The notes: generated from the sequence alone by a model not told the origin. A DNA stretch of 64,000 nt from Reinekea marinisedimentorum (GCF_004341165.1 NZ_SLZR01000007.1:1-64000), one strand, 5' to 3'; positions 16,856-25,560 are shown, numbered from the stretch's first letter. Translations and numbers: made by a program.

Positions 16856-17745
16856 GCGATCCTTCTATTCAGCTGTTCCGGTTGCGTGGCCTGCAGCAGT
16901 TGGTGCGCCCGGTTTCGTTCCTGAAGCAGTTCAATCAGGGGCGGAATGTTGCCATCGCGCTCGAGTAAAACCGGTGTCTGACCAAAGCGATTGAGGGTGG
17001 CTTCCAGCAGGTTCCAGACATCATTGGAGACTTTTTCATCGTGGCTGTCGATCAGTAATTGTTTACCGAGTGACGGGTCGAGGCTGAAGCCGGCAATGTG
17101 AATTTCACCGATTAAATCTTTTGGAATTCGGTTGATATAATCGATGGCATCAATGCCACAATTCTGGCTGGTTAAATAAAGATTGTTTACATCTAACAAA
17201 ATTTCGGCGCCGGTTTTTAGTGCGGCTTCAACCAAAAATTCCGGCTCATCCATATCGCTTTTAAATTCCAGATAGTTGGTTGGGTTTTCGATTAAAATCG
17301 TTCGGCCAATGCCGCTCTGGTAGGCATCGATGCCGTTAATAAGCTGCGTTAAGTATTGCTGGGTTCTTGGCAGTGGTAACAGATCGGCGAAATAATGATT
17401 ACCTGCCTGCGACCATACTGCATGCTCTGAAACAAGGGTGGGTTCAAATCTTTTTACCAAGTCGCGAACCTGTTTCAGGTGCTCTTTGTTCGGCAATGCT
17501 TCACCACCAAGCGATGCACCGACGCCGTGAAAAGTAATGGGCGCAAGCTCGCGAAATGCTTGTAAATAATCGAGCCGCGGCCCACCGCTGACAAAATAAT
17601 TTTCTGTATGTACTTCAAACCATAAGCCTTCGGGCTGAGTATTTTCAGCATACAGTCGGAGCACATCTTCATAGTGTCCGGATTTCAAGCCAATGCCACC
17701 GGTCATGTCGGCAGCAACAAACTGGGGGTGGGCCGTGCTGTGCAT
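16852..17745 (-). CDS. DUF692 multinuclear non-heme iron oxygenase (MNIO, BufB-like)
   Basis: A 297-residue TIM-barrel enzyme. Metal-ligand segments typical of DUF692 are visible: F-E-V-H-T-E-N, T-F-H-G-V, S-E-H, L-I-E-N-P, L-D-V-N-N, E-I-H-I-A-G, D-S-H-D and L-E-R-D-G-N-I-P. MNIOs use an iron cluster and oxygen to convert cysteine side chains into rings such as thiooxazole or oxazolone plus thioamide. The gene begins 1 bp after the precursor stop, so its substrate is almost certainly the preceding product. Confidence 0.93.
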   Translation of the reverse strand: MHSTAHPQFVAADMTGGIGLKSGHYEDVLRLYAENTQPEGLWFEVHTENYFVSGGPRLDYLQAFRELAPITFHGVGASLGGEALPNKEHLKQVRDLVKRFEPTLVSEHAVWSQAGNHYFADLLPLPRTQQYLTQLINGIDAYQSGIGRTILIENPTNYLEFKSDMDEPEFLVEAALKTGAEILLDVNNLYLTSQNCGIDAIDYINRIPKDLIGEIHIAGFSLDPSLGKQLLIDSHDEKVSNDVWNLLEATLNRFGQTPVLLERDGNIPPLIELLQERNRAHQLLQATQPEQLNRRIA

Positions 17746-17746
17746 A

Positions 17747-18106
17747 TTAGCCTTCCATTGTTGTTAACGAGCCGTTGCCGTGCGGTGTTACGATAAATTC
17801 GCAAGAGCCTTTCGGTGCGTAAGTCCAGGCATTTTTCTGGAAGTCGGATGTTGAGGTGCCCTGACAGCTGGTGCCTGCACCGGCTTTACAATCGTTCTCT
17901 CCGGCCAGTGCGATGCCGTAACATTTATCTTTGCGGCCACGCAAGGTATCGCCGGCAAACCAACTTTCTAACGCTGCTTTTGTTTCGGCCGGTGCCATTT
18001 CAGAAACCGACAACTGACTGTTCGGCTTTGCCACGGAAGTTGTTGCAATGGCTGCCAGTGCGGCACCGGCTAAAAGAGATTTAGTTATTTTTGATTGGGT
18101 AGACAT
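17747..18106 (-). CDS. Bufferin-type RiPP precursor (DUF2282, BufA1-like)
   Basis: A 119-residue precursor with a cleavable signal peptide (about 1-26, ending S-V-A). The mature part carries four cysteines, C62, C73, C81 and C102, in K-C-Y-G-I-A, G-E-N-D-C-K, T-S-C-Q-G and K-G-S-C-E-F. This is the DUF2282 pattern, in which a partner MNIO modifies cysteines to make a copper-binding bufferin. Here the signal peptide stays in place of a classical leader. It heads the operon precursor-MNIO-DUF2063-DoxX. Copper as ligand is taken from the family, not shown here. Confidence 0.9.
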   Translation of the reverse strand: MSTQSKITKSLLAGAALAAIATTSVAKPNSQLSVSEMAPAETKAALESWFAGDTLRGRKDKCYGIALAGENDCKAGAGTSCQGTSTSDFQKNAWTYAPKGSCEFIVTPHGNGSLTTMEG

Positions 18107-18108
18107 AT

Positions 18109-18179
18109 GAACTTTTCCTTCCAGTCTTTAAAGTTATGTTGTGTTGCAAGTTTAAGACTGGAAGGATTTTGAAAAGTTC
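18109..18179 (-). promoter_or_regulatory. Long 5'-UTR hairpin masking the bufferin ribosome site
   Basis: The left arm 18109-18132 pairs with the right arm 18151-18179: 8 bp (GAACTTTT), a 6-nt bulge, 12 bp (CCTTCCAGTCTT with its complement) and 3 bp more, with a loop of about 18 nt. On the transcript the arm next to the start reads GGAAGGA, 9-10 nt before the AUG, so the ribosome site is in the stem. No T-run follows, which argues against a terminator of the upstream gene. Confidence 0.6.
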
Positions 18180-18201
18180 AGCGGGCGTGTTTTTAATTTT
18201 T

Positions 18202-18915
18202 TCAGCGCTGTTCGAAGACTAACTCGGCGAAGGTTGCCAGAACACCCGCGGCCGTGGGTGTCGGTTGAATGTTTTCCAGCAGTTGGTGGGTATTCAAACC
18301 GGATTGCTCCAGAGTTTCTTTCAGGTTCTGAACGTTCATGCGCATAATGTCGTCATTGAACTCCGGGTGAAACTGCACGCCCCAGGCGCAACGGCCAATA
18401 CGAAACGAATGGTTGGCCTCAAAGCTGTTTTCAGCCAGGCGAACAGCATTGGGCGGCAGCCTCTGCACGCTCTGATAATGAATTGCGTGCGCGCTGAATG
18501 TTTGCGGCAGACGGGCGAGCAGTTTGTCACTTTCGGCCAGTTTGGTTTTGTTGATTTGCACAGTGCCAATCTCGACACCGTTGGGGTGAAAGCCCACGTC
18601 ACCACCGGTTGCCTTGGCAATCAGCTGATGGCCGTAGCAAATACCCAGCAGTGGAATTTCCCGGCTAATGGCTTGGCGTACCCAGTCTTCCAGTTGCAGG
18701 CTCCAGTCGAGGTTTTCGGTAACCATATGATACGAACCGCTAATAACTGCGCCGGCGCATTCGCTCAGTTCGGGCAGGGCGTCGCCCATCAGTACATTGC
18801 GGATTTCTACCTGTTCACTGTTCAGACCCTGGTAAATCCACTGGTCCATATCGCCATGCTTTTCAGTGATGTTTGGCCGTGCGGCGCCGGTTTTAAGAAT
18901 AAAGATTTTTGACAT
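18202..18915 (-). CDS. Class I glutamine amidotransferase-like protein
   Basis: A 237-residue stand-alone GATase of the GMP-synthase-like type. The nucleophile elbow is G91-I-C93-Y-G-H, and the His-Glu part of the triad is in Q-F-H-P-E-F-N. The oxyanion segment V-I-S-G-S-Y is also present. Such proteins transfer amide nitrogen to an unknown acceptor or hydrolyse gamma-glutamyl compounds. The gene is followed by the bufferin operon in the same direction, 95 bp apart, but the link looks accidental. Confidence 0.8.
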   Translation of the reverse strand: MSKIFILKTGAARPNITEKHGDMDQWIYQGLNSEQVEIRNVLMGDALPELSECAGAVISGSYHMVTENLDWSLQLEDWVRQAISREIPLLGICYGHQLIAKATGGDVGFHPNGVEIGTVQINKTKLAESDKLLARLPQTFSAHAIHYQSVQRLPPNAVRLAENSFEANHSFRIGRCAWGVQFHPEFNDDIMRMNVQNLKETLEQSGLNTHQLLENIQPTPTAAGVLATFAELVFEQR

Positions 18916-19085
18916 TTCAGGTGCGTCCCCAAAGGTGTTTCACATCATCGGTGTTGGGTATCTGTTATGGCTGCGAGCATAAGCGCTATCCCTGAAGCTG
19001 TCTGCGTTTTCAATGTAAAGGCTCTGCTGTTAAGCACTCAAAACATTGAGTAACATGTCCAGCCAACGAATTACGAGGTGGAAGT

Positions 19086-19565
19086 ATGTCGAAGTTAATA
19101 TTGGTTGCTATAGTAGTTGTTGTTGCCCTGTTTCTGGTGAAGCGGGGTGGCGGCAGTGGCAAGGCAATGCAGGTTAATCTGGAAGAAGGTGCTAAGTATC
19201 TGGAGCAGAACAAGCAGGTGGTCGGGGTCACTACAACGGCGTCCGGCCTGCAGTATGAAGTTCTGAAACAGGGAAACAGCGAGGTTCATCCCAGTGCGGA
19301 TGATACGGTCACCGTTCATTACGAGGGCCAACTGATTGATGGAACTGTGTTTGATTCTTCAGTTGCGCGTGGTGAGCCGATTAGCTTCTCTTTAAAACAG
19401 GTTATTCCAGGCTGGACCGAAGGTTTACAGCTCATGGTTGTCGGTGAAAAGGCTCGCTTTGTGATCCCTAACGAACTGGCTTATGGCCGCCGTTCTGCCG
19501 GGAAAATCCCACCGGGTGCGGTCTTAGTGTTTGAAGTTGAGCTTCTGGGCATAGACAGCCAGTAG
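19086..19565 (+). CDS. FKBP-type peptidyl-prolyl isomerase, membrane-anchored
   Basis: A 159-residue protein: one N-terminal helix (about 3-19), a short linker and an FKBP domain (about 60-157) with V-H-Y-E-G, F-D-S-S, V-I-P-G-W-T-E-G-L-Q and A-Y-G. It should assist folding at the periplasmic face of the inner membrane. GAGGTGG precedes the ATG. It is monocistronic. Confidence 0.92.
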   Translation: MSKLILVAIVVVVALFLVKRGGGSGKAMQVNLEEGAKYLEQNKQVVGVTTTASGLQYEVLKQGNSEVHPSADDTVTVHYEGQLIDGTVFDSSVARGEPISFSLKQVIPGWTEGLQLMVVGEKARFVIPNELAYGRRSAGKIPPGAVLVFEVELLGIDSQ

Positions 19566-19735
19566 TCGGCGGCCTCAGTCTTTAGCAGTAACGCGGCATA
19601 AAACCGCTGTATTGTAATGTCAGTATTTTGTAATATAAGAATGCTTTAAAGGTGAGATCAGTTTTTCTTATACCCAGTCGGGTAAGCATTTAAGTCAAAT
19701 GATCACTGTAAATTCAAAAACGCAAGGAATGAAAA

Positions 19736-20560
19736 ATGGAAGCTGGTTTTTTTGAAGGTTTAGTGGATGTTGCAGTCTCCTGGTTGCAGGCAAACATCGT
19801 TTCTTTTGTGATGGCTATTGTCATATTTATTGTTGGTCGCTGGATCGCCAACGCATTAGCCAAACTTGTTAATAAAATGCTGATTAAAGCCAAGGTTGAT
19901 GAAATTTTGGCGAACTTCCTGACGGGTATCGTGAAGGCAATTCTGATCATCTTCGTGATCATTGCGGCGTTAAGCCAGTTGGGTATCGATACTACCTCGC
20001 TCAGTGTTGTTATTGGTGCTGCCGGTTTAGCCATCGGTATGGCGTTGAAAGACTCGCTGAATAACTTCGCTTCTGGTGTGATGCTGATCTTGTTCCGTCC
20101 GTTCAAGGCTGGCGATTTTGTTGAAGCAGGCGGCGTTGCCGGTATTGTTGAGACCATTACTGTGTTCTCAACCACTATGCGCACCGGTGACAACAAAGAA
20201 GTGATCGTTCCTAACGGCGGCATTTACGGTGGCACCATCACTAACTACTCAGCGCGTGATACCCGCCGCATTGATATGGTGTTCGGTATTGGCTACGACA
20301 GCGACCTGCTGAAAGCGAAATCTATTCTGATGGAAATGGTTGCGGCCGATGAGCGTATTCTGAAAGACCCGGCACCGGTTGTTGCGGTAAGCGAATTGGC
20401 CGACAGCTCGGTGAACTTTGTTGTTCGCCCTTGGGTGAAGTCTGGCGATTACTGGGCAGTGCTGTGGGATATGCAGGAAAAAGTGAAACTGCGCTTCGAC
20501 AAAGAAGGTATTTCTATTCCGTTCCCACAAATGGATGTGCATGTTAATCAGGTTAAATAA
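19736..20560 (+). CDS. Small-conductance mechanosensitive channel (MscS family)
   Basis: A 274-residue MscS-type channel with three membrane helices. The pore-lining third helix is alanine/glycine rich (V-V-I-G-A-A-G-L-A-I-G-M-A-L, about 96-109), followed by the beta domain R-P-F-K-A-G-D-F-V-E and the C-terminal alpha/beta domain. It opens at high membrane tension to release solutes after osmotic downshock. A good ribosome site AAGGAA lies before the ATG, and a clear terminator follows. Confidence 0.95.
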   Translation: MEAGFFEGLVDVAVSWLQANIVSFVMAIVIFIVGRWIANALAKLVNKMLIKAKVDEILANFLTGIVKAILIIFVIIAALSQLGIDTTSLSVVIGAAGLAIGMALKDSLNNFASGVMLILFRPFKAGDFVEAGGVAGIVETITVFSTTMRTGDNKEVIVPNGGIYGGTITNYSARDTRRIDMVFGIGYDSDLLKAKSILMEMVAADERILKDPAPVVAVSELADSSVNFVVRPWVKSGDYWAVLWDMQEKVKLRFDKEGISIPFPQMDVHVNQVK

Positions 20561-20596
20561 CACCTGTAATCAGTGAGCTAACTGAGTGTATTTAAG

Positions 20597-20629
20597 AACG
20601 GCGATGGGGTGACCTTTCGCCGTTTTTTT
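20597..20629 (+). terminator. Rho-independent terminator after the MscS gene
   Basis: The 8-bp stem AACGGCGA / TCGCCGTT (20597-20604 and 20617-20624) has a 12-nt loop and is followed by T-residues to 20629. Confidence 0.85.
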
Positions 20630-20655
20630 GTTCTGGTTTCTTTGGATATACACGT

Positions 20656-20766
20656 AAAGCAGACCAGGGGTTCGCAAAATCCGGGACGCAGTGAACCCAT
20701 CCGTGGGGCTCAATTGAAACATCCATGTTTCAAATGCCCGTATTTTGCGAACCCCTGATCTGCCTT
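20656..20766. repeat. 111-bp inverted-repeat element with nested hairpin
   Basis: Arms of 30 bp (from 20656 and ending 20766) match at 27 of 30 positions, reading inward as AAAGCAGACCAGGGGTTCGC. Inside lies another hairpin, TTGAAACAT-CC-ATGTTTCAA, and a GTGAACCCATCCGTGGGGCTC segment. No coding frame is present. It resembles a dispersed intergenic repeat or MITE; only one copy is in this window. The rest of 20767-21055 shows nothing recognisable. Confidence 0.7.
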
Positions 20767-21055
20767 ACTCCTTCCGAGGGGGGCAAAGTAGCTTGCAAGA
20801 ACCAAAAACATCAACCAAACTGCTCACGTTTCCAGCCGATAACTAAGAGGATCTTTCATGATTGTATTCACTCAACTGGCGCCGGCTGGCCGTGTTTAGC
20901 AATTTTGGTTTTAATGACTAACTCAACGCTTTAATTCCTCAAATTCGCCGCACACGCCGCCCGGCTTACCTGCCATAAGGTAATTTCCGGGTCATGTTAT
21001 TACGTCTGTTAATCACATAACCCTCTGTCATTTTTTGAATGAAGGGTTTCTACCA

Positions 21056-22126
21056 TTGAATAATTTTACTTTTACTCTGGCCGAACTTGGCTGGCGCCCG
21101 GTATGGCTGCAACAACTCAGCTTTGAAGAGCTGGAACAATGCTTTCCGGCTCGCGTAAGCGCGGTTTACCGCGACCGTATCCATGTGCTCAGTGAACAGG
21201 GCGAGCTGGATATACCGGTCACCGGTATTCTGGACGCCGACGAACCGGAACAGCGGGCCACCGTGGGCGATTGGCTGCTGCTGGCGATGGAAACGCACAG
21301 GCCGGTAAAGCTGTTGGCGCGGCAAAACCTGCTGCAGCGCATCGCCGCCGGAACCGAGCCGAAAGCGCAGTTGATTGCGGCCAATATCGATACGCTGTTT
21401 CTGGTGTCGTCCTGCAATCAGGATTTCAACCTGTCCCGGTTGGAGCGCTACCTGAGCCTGGCTATGTCGGCGCATATCCCGGCGGTGATTGTACTGACGA
21501 AGGCAGACCTTGCTGAGGATGCCGAAGGCTATCGCGAGCAGGCACAGTCTATTCATTCCAACGTGCCGGTGGTGGTGCTTAATGCGCTGGATGCAAAGGC
21601 TGCAGATCAGCTCGGCAGCTGGCTTGGTAAGGGCCAAACCATTGCGTTTGTCGGTTCTTCCGGGGTAGGTAAGTCCACACTCACTAACGCGTTGTTGGGT
21701 ACAGCGGCGCAGCACACGCAGGATATTCGTGAAGATGACGCCAAGGGCCGTCACACCACAACCGGGCGGCAGATGTTTGCACTGCCCGGCGGTGGCTGGG
21801 TGCTCGATACCCCCGGCATGCGCGAACTGAGGCTGGGAGAAGACGCCGAAGGCATTGCCGAGCTGTTCGACGATATTGAGCAGCTGATGGGGCAGTGCCG
21901 GTTCAGCAATTGTCATCATCAGGGAGACAAGGGCTGCGCGATTGAGGCCGCCATTGCCAGTGGCGAGCTCGACCTGCGCCGCTGGCAAAACTACAGCAAG
22001 CTTTCGGCTGAGGCCGCACTGGCCAGCAAAAGCCGGGAAGAGCGTAAAAAGGCCAAGCAGCAGTGGGGTAAGGAGGTCAGCAAGTTTGCCCGTCAGCACA
22101 AGAAGATGAAGGACGATTGGCGCTGA
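21056..22126 (+). CDS. rsgA: Small-ribosomal-subunit biogenesis GTPase RsgA
   Basis: A 356-residue circularly permuted GTPase that tests maturation of the 30S subunit. An OB domain comes first, then the permuted G motifs: G4 T-K-A-D, G1 G-S-S-G-V-G-K-S-T, then the switch and G3 D-T-P-G. A C-terminal zinc knuckle has C-R-F-S-N-C-H-H and a later G-C-A-I. The start is a TTG. I prefer 21056, with GAAGGG upstream, to the in-frame TTG at 21035. Confidence 0.95.
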   Translation: MNNFTFTLAELGWRPVWLQQLSFEELEQCFPARVSAVYRDRIHVLSEQGELDIPVTGILDADEPEQRATVGDWLLLAMETHRPVKLLARQNLLQRIAAGTEPKAQLIAANIDTLFLVSSCNQDFNLSRLERYLSLAMSAHIPAVIVLTKADLAEDAEGYREQAQSIHSNVPVVVLNALDAKAADQLGSWLGKGQTIAFVGSSGVGKSTLTNALLGTAAQHTQDIREDDAKGRHTTTGRQMFALPGGGWVLDTPGMRELRLGEDAEGIAELFDDIEQLMGQCRFSNCHHQGDKGCAIEAAIASGELDLRRWQNYSKLSAEAALASKSREERKKAKQQWGKEVSKFARQHKKMKDDWR

Positions 22127-22253
22127 CACAGCCTTTGCCAGCGTAAAACAGCCATGATTCACATGGAAGTGCTATTTGCGGTCTGTTTTAATTTAGGGGT
22201 GCCCTTAAGGCCTAAACAGGCTGTGCCTGATAAAACCAAATGGAGAGTTCAGT

Positions 22254-22859
22254 ATGAATATTAATCTGTCTCAGCTCGATAAAGCCCGAACCTACAAGCT
22301 GTTTACCCACGCCATTGTGCCGCGCCCGATCGCCTGGGTGCTGACTGAAAATGAAAACGGCAGCTATAACGTGGCGCCTTTTTCCTACTTTAATGTAGTG
22401 TGCTCGGAGCCGCCGCTGATGATGTTTTCGGCGGGGAAAAAACGCGATGGCTCGAAGAAGGATACCTGGGCAAATATTGAACGCACCGGTCAGTGCGTGA
22501 TTCATATCGTGGGTGATGTGCTGGCCGGGCCATTGAATGAATCGGCACGCACACTGGCTGCGGGTGAGTCGGAAGTGGAGCACATCGATCAGGATCTGAT
22601 CACCGATGCCGGCTTCGAACTTCCGCGCCTGGATGCCGCCCCGATCGCCTTCGACTGCAAACTCTACGATATCCATGAGTTGGGTGACGGCCCGCAGGCC
22701 ATTATTTATTGTCAGGCGACAGCGGCCTATCTGGACGACGCTATTTTGGATGCGGATACAAAGCTGGTCGACCCATTGAAGCTTCGCCCATTGGCGCGTC
22801 TGGGGGGCGAAAGCTATGCCCGGCAGGGTGAAGTCTTTGATCTGAAAAGGCCTTCCTGA
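22254..22859 (+). CDS. Flavin reductase-like domain protein
   Basis: A 201-residue protein of the flavin reductase-like (DIM6/NtaB) FMN-binding family: P-R-P-I-A-W-V near residue 22, N-V-A-P-F-S-Y-F-N and S-A-G-K-K, then a long C-terminal part. These proteins bind FMN and reduce it or use it as cofactor; the substrate is unknown. GGAGAG precedes the ATG. The stop overlaps the start of the GNAT gene (TGATG). Confidence 0.85.
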   Translation: MNINLSQLDKARTYKLFTHAIVPRPIAWVLTENENGSYNVAPFSYFNVVCSEPPLMMFSAGKKRDGSKKDTWANIERTGQCVIHIVGDVLAGPLNESARTLAAGESEVEHIDQDLITDAGFELPRLDAAPIAFDCKLYDIHELGDGPQAIIYCQATAAYLDDAILDADTKLVDPLKLRPLARLGGESYARQGEVFDLKRPS

Positions 22860-23302
22860 TGGCGGTCGTTATTCGTGAAATGACGATCGAAGACTATGAC
22901 GATGTCATTGCGCTGTGGTCAGAAACCGAAAACATGAGCCTGCGCGATGCCGACTCCAAACAGAGCATCGGCCACTATCTGGAGCGTAATCCGGGCCTGA
23001 GTTTTGTGGTTCAGGACGGTGAAGGCCGCCGTATAGTCGGCGCTGTTCTGGCCGGCACCGACGGCCGCCGGGGTTACCTTCAGCATTTGTCGGTGAGTAC
23101 TGACTATCGCGGTCACGGCCTTGGTAAGCAGTTGGTGAATGCCGCTGTTCAGGCTCTGAACGCCTTGGGCATTGCCAAGACTCATCTGTTTGTCTTGAAC
23201 GAAAACAGCAACGCGCAGCAGTTTTATCAGGCCAACGGCTGGTTTGCGCGCGATGAAGTGCGTATGTTTTCATTCAACTCTTCCACTAACAAAGACGTAT
23301 AA
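22859..23302 (+). CDS. GNAT-family N-acetyltransferase
   Basis: A 147-residue acetyltransferase with the acetyl-CoA motif Y-R-G-H-G-L-G-K-Q-L (about 82-91) and a C-terminal F-Y-Q-A-N-G-W-F. The substrate cannot be predicted. It is translationally coupled to the flavin reductase-like gene (1-bp overlap) and lies 12 bp before the dehydrogenase, so the three form an operon. Confidence 0.85.
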   Translation: MAVVIREMTIEDYDDVIALWSETENMSLRDADSKQSIGHYLERNPGLSFVVQDGEGRRIVGAVLAGTDGRRGYLQHLSVSTDYRGHGLGKQLVNAAVQALNALGIAKTHLFVLNENSNAQQFYQANGWFARDEVRMFSFNSSTNKDV

Positions 23303-23314
23303 GAAAGCCACGAC

Positions 23315-24271
23315 ATGACGAAACAAAAAGCCGTATTTTTTGAAAAGGACAGCCTGCATCCAAGCGATCTCGATTTCTCTTATATTGAGCAGGTGGCGGA
23401 CTGGCAGTTTTACAACTCGGTCAGCGCCGATGACGTGATTGAGTGCATTAAAGATGCGAGCGTTGTCTCTGCCAACAAGCTACAGATGACGCGCGAGGTC
23501 ATTGAAAGCTCGCCCAAGCTGAAGCAGATCGTGGTGGCTGCAACCGGGGTGAACAATGTCGATCTGGACGCCTGCCGCGAACACGGCATCGCCGTATACA
23601 ACTGCCAGAGTTACGGCAACGATTCTGTTGTACAACACGCCTTCGCCATGATGTTTGCGCTGGCGAACAAGCTGGCTGCGAACAACGTTGCTGCCCACGA
23701 AAGCTGGCAAAGCTCGAAACAGTTCTGTGTGCTTTCGCACCTGCCAATGGAGCTGGCCGGCAAGACCTTTGGCATTGTCGGCTACGGCGCCTTGGGGCAA
23801 AAGGCCGAGCAGATCGCTCAGGCTTTGGGTATGAACGTGCTGGTAGCTGCGCGCAAAGGTCAGCCGGCAGCGGGCAACCGGGTCGCGTTTGAGCAGGTAC
23901 TGGAACAGGCCGATGTGATCAGCCTGCATTGCCCGCTGAATGCCGAAACGGAAAACCTCTTCACCCTGAGTGAACTGAGCAGGATGAAGCCGACAGCCTT
24001 GCTGATCAGCACCGCGCGCGGCGGCATTATCAATGAGGCCGATCTGGTCAGCGCGCTGGAACAGGGGCTGATTGCCGGTGCCGGGCTCGATGTGCTGACT
24101 GAAGAACCGCCGAAAAACGGCAATGTGCTGCTCGATTATGCCGGCCATAATCTAATTGTTACGCCACACATTGCCTGGGCCAGTCAGGAAGCGCGGCAAA
24201 CGCTGCTGAATCAGGTGGCCGACAATGTTACTGCGTTTGCCGAAGGCCGTGATTTGCGGCGGATTTGCTGA
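23315..24271 (+). CDS. D-2-hydroxyacid dehydrogenase (glycerate dehydrogenase-like)
   Basis: A 318-residue NAD-dependent dehydrogenase of the D-isomer-specific family, nearest in plan to hydroxypyruvate/glycerate dehydrogenase. The Rossmann motif is G-I-V-G-Y-G-A-L-G (about 153-161). The catalytic triad is visible as S-T-A-R-G-G, then D-V-L-T-E-E-P-P and T-P-H-I-A-W. It reduces 2-oxoacids such as hydroxypyruvate or glyoxylate; the exact substrate is open. It is the third gene of a short operon. Confidence 0.88.
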   Translation: MTKQKAVFFEKDSLHPSDLDFSYIEQVADWQFYNSVSADDVIECIKDASVVSANKLQMTREVIESSPKLKQIVVAATGVNNVDLDACREHGIAVYNCQSYGNDSVVQHAFAMMFALANKLAANNVAAHESWQSSKQFCVLSHLPMELAGKTFGIVGYGALGQKAEQIAQALGMNVLVAARKGQPAAGNRVAFEQVLEQADVISLHCPLNAETENLFTLSELSRMKPTALLISTARGGIINEADLVSALEQGLIAGAGLDVLTEEPPKNGNVLLDYAGHNLIVTPHIAWASQEARQTLLNQVADNVTAFAEGRDLRRIC

Positions 24272-24307
24272 GCCGGATAAGGCTGGGCTGAGCCACTGCC
24301 GATTTTA

Positions 24308-24364
24308 TGCGGGCGAGACGCCCGCGTTCCCAGTGCCACCCGGACCGCGGCCGTCTCGCCCGCA
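24308..24364. repeat. REP-like inverted repeat
   Basis: Perfect 13-bp arms (TGCGGGCGAGACG at 24308-24320 and its complement ending 24364) flank a GC-rich 31-bp core. There is no T-run. It resembles a short repetitive extragenic palindrome and lies between the dehydrogenase and pfk genes. Confidence 0.7.
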
Positions 24365-24498
24365 CTTCAATTCGGTTACTTCAAACGCATGGTTTGCGCG
24401 TTCTACGTAAATGACTATGATGCTTTTAGAACAGGTCCGCATTAAGCGTTATATCTGACGAGTACACATTATTGCCGCAGGTCGAAGAGGGTTTGCTT

Positions 24499-25560
24499 AT
24501 GAGTTCGGTAACGAAAAGAATTGGTGTTCTGACTGCAGGCGGTGATGCGCCGGGGCTTAACGCTGCGTTAAGAGGGCTGGCCAAGGCGGCTCAGGATAAC
24601 TACGGCATCGAAATTGTCGGCTTCTACGATGGCTACAAAGGCCTGGTGGAAAACAACGCCCGGCTGATGGACCGCTCCGATTTTTCCGGCATTCTGCATG
24701 AGGGTGGTTCGTTTCTGCGCAACTCCCGAGAGCGTCCGTTCAAAGACGAAGAGAAAGTCAAAAAGATGGTCGAAAACTACCACGCCTGGAACCTCGATTG
24801 CCTGGTGGTGCTCGGCGGTGGCGGCACCAATAAGCGCGGCTACTGGCTTACCGAATACGGCCTGAACGTGATTGGCCTGCCGAAAACCATCGACAACGAC
24901 ATTTACGGCACCGATATCACCTTTGGTTTCCACTCTGCACTGGAGTTCTGCACCGATGCTGTGGACCGCATTCACACCACGGCCGCCTCGCACCAGCGTG
25001 TGATTCTGGCCGAGATTATGGGTAACTCCGCCGGCTGGCTGGCGCTGTATGCCGGAATTGCCGGCGGTGCCGATGCCATCATCCTGCCGGAAATTCCGTA
25101 CGATATTCACAAGCTGAAAGATCATGTGGATAAACGCATGAAGGGCTCCGATTCCAAATTCTGCGTCATCGTCGTCGCCGAAGGGGCCCGCACCATGGAA
25201 GAAGCCGACCTGACCAAAAAACAATTCAAGAAAAAGCGCGCCAAAGAAGGCATCAGCGCCGCACACCGGGTGTCTGAGCAACTGAATGCCATTTCTGACT
25301 ATGAATCCCGCGTCTCCGTACTCGGTTATTTGCAGCGTGGTGGCAGCCCAACCGGCTACGACCGCGTGCTGGCCACTCAGTTTGGCGTGAAAGCCGCCGA
25401 GTTGCTCTACAAAGGTGAATACAACCAGCTGGTGGCGGCGCATGGCCTGGATGTTATCGCCGTGCCGCTGGCCGATGTTGCCGGTAAGACCAAGTTTGTA
25501 CCGAAGGATCATCTGGCCGTGGTTTCGGCCAAACAGACCGGTATTTGCTTTGCGGACTAA
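24499..25560 (+). CDS. 6-phosphofructokinase, PfkA superfamily with atypical phosphate-donor site
   Basis: A 353-residue phosphofructokinase. G-G-D-A-P-G-L-N opens the fold, P-K-T-I-D-N-D gives the catalytic aspartates and M-G-N-S-A-G-W the later loop. The donor-site motif reads L-G-G-G-G-T-N-K. The aspartate of G-G-D-G-S, which helps bind magnesium in E. coli PfkA, is therefore glycine here, and K replaces G in P-G-T-I-D-N-D as in PPi-dependent enzymes. ATP or pyrophosphate as donor cannot be decided. ATG 24499 was preferred to a TTG at 24472; GAAGAGG precedes it. Confidence 0.9.
   Translation: MSSVTKRIGVLTAGGDAPGLNAALRGLAKAAQDNYGIEIVGFYDGYKGLVENNARLMDRSDFSGILHEGGSFLRNSRERPFKDEEKVKKMVENYHAWNLDCLVVLGGGGTNKRGYWLTEYGLNVIGLPKTIDNDIYGTDITFGFHSALEFCTDAVDRIHTTAASHQRVILAEIMGNSAGWLALYAGIAGGADAIILPEIPYDIHKLKDHVDKRMKGSDSKFCVIVVAEGARTMEEADLTKKQFKKKRAKEGISAAHRVSEQLNAISDYESRVSVLGYLQRGGSPTGYDRVLATQFGVKAAELLYKGEYNQLVAAHGLDVIAVPLADVAGKTKFVPKDHLAVVSAKQTGICFAD

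Noticed and set aside
18109-18179. Hairpin as a terminator of the amidotransferase gene
   Set aside because: No U-run on the minus strand after the stem, and the arm contains the next gene's ribosome site.
21050-22162. Long minus-strand open frame opposite rsgA
   Set aside because: Covers nearly all of a certain gene on the other strand and has no family features.
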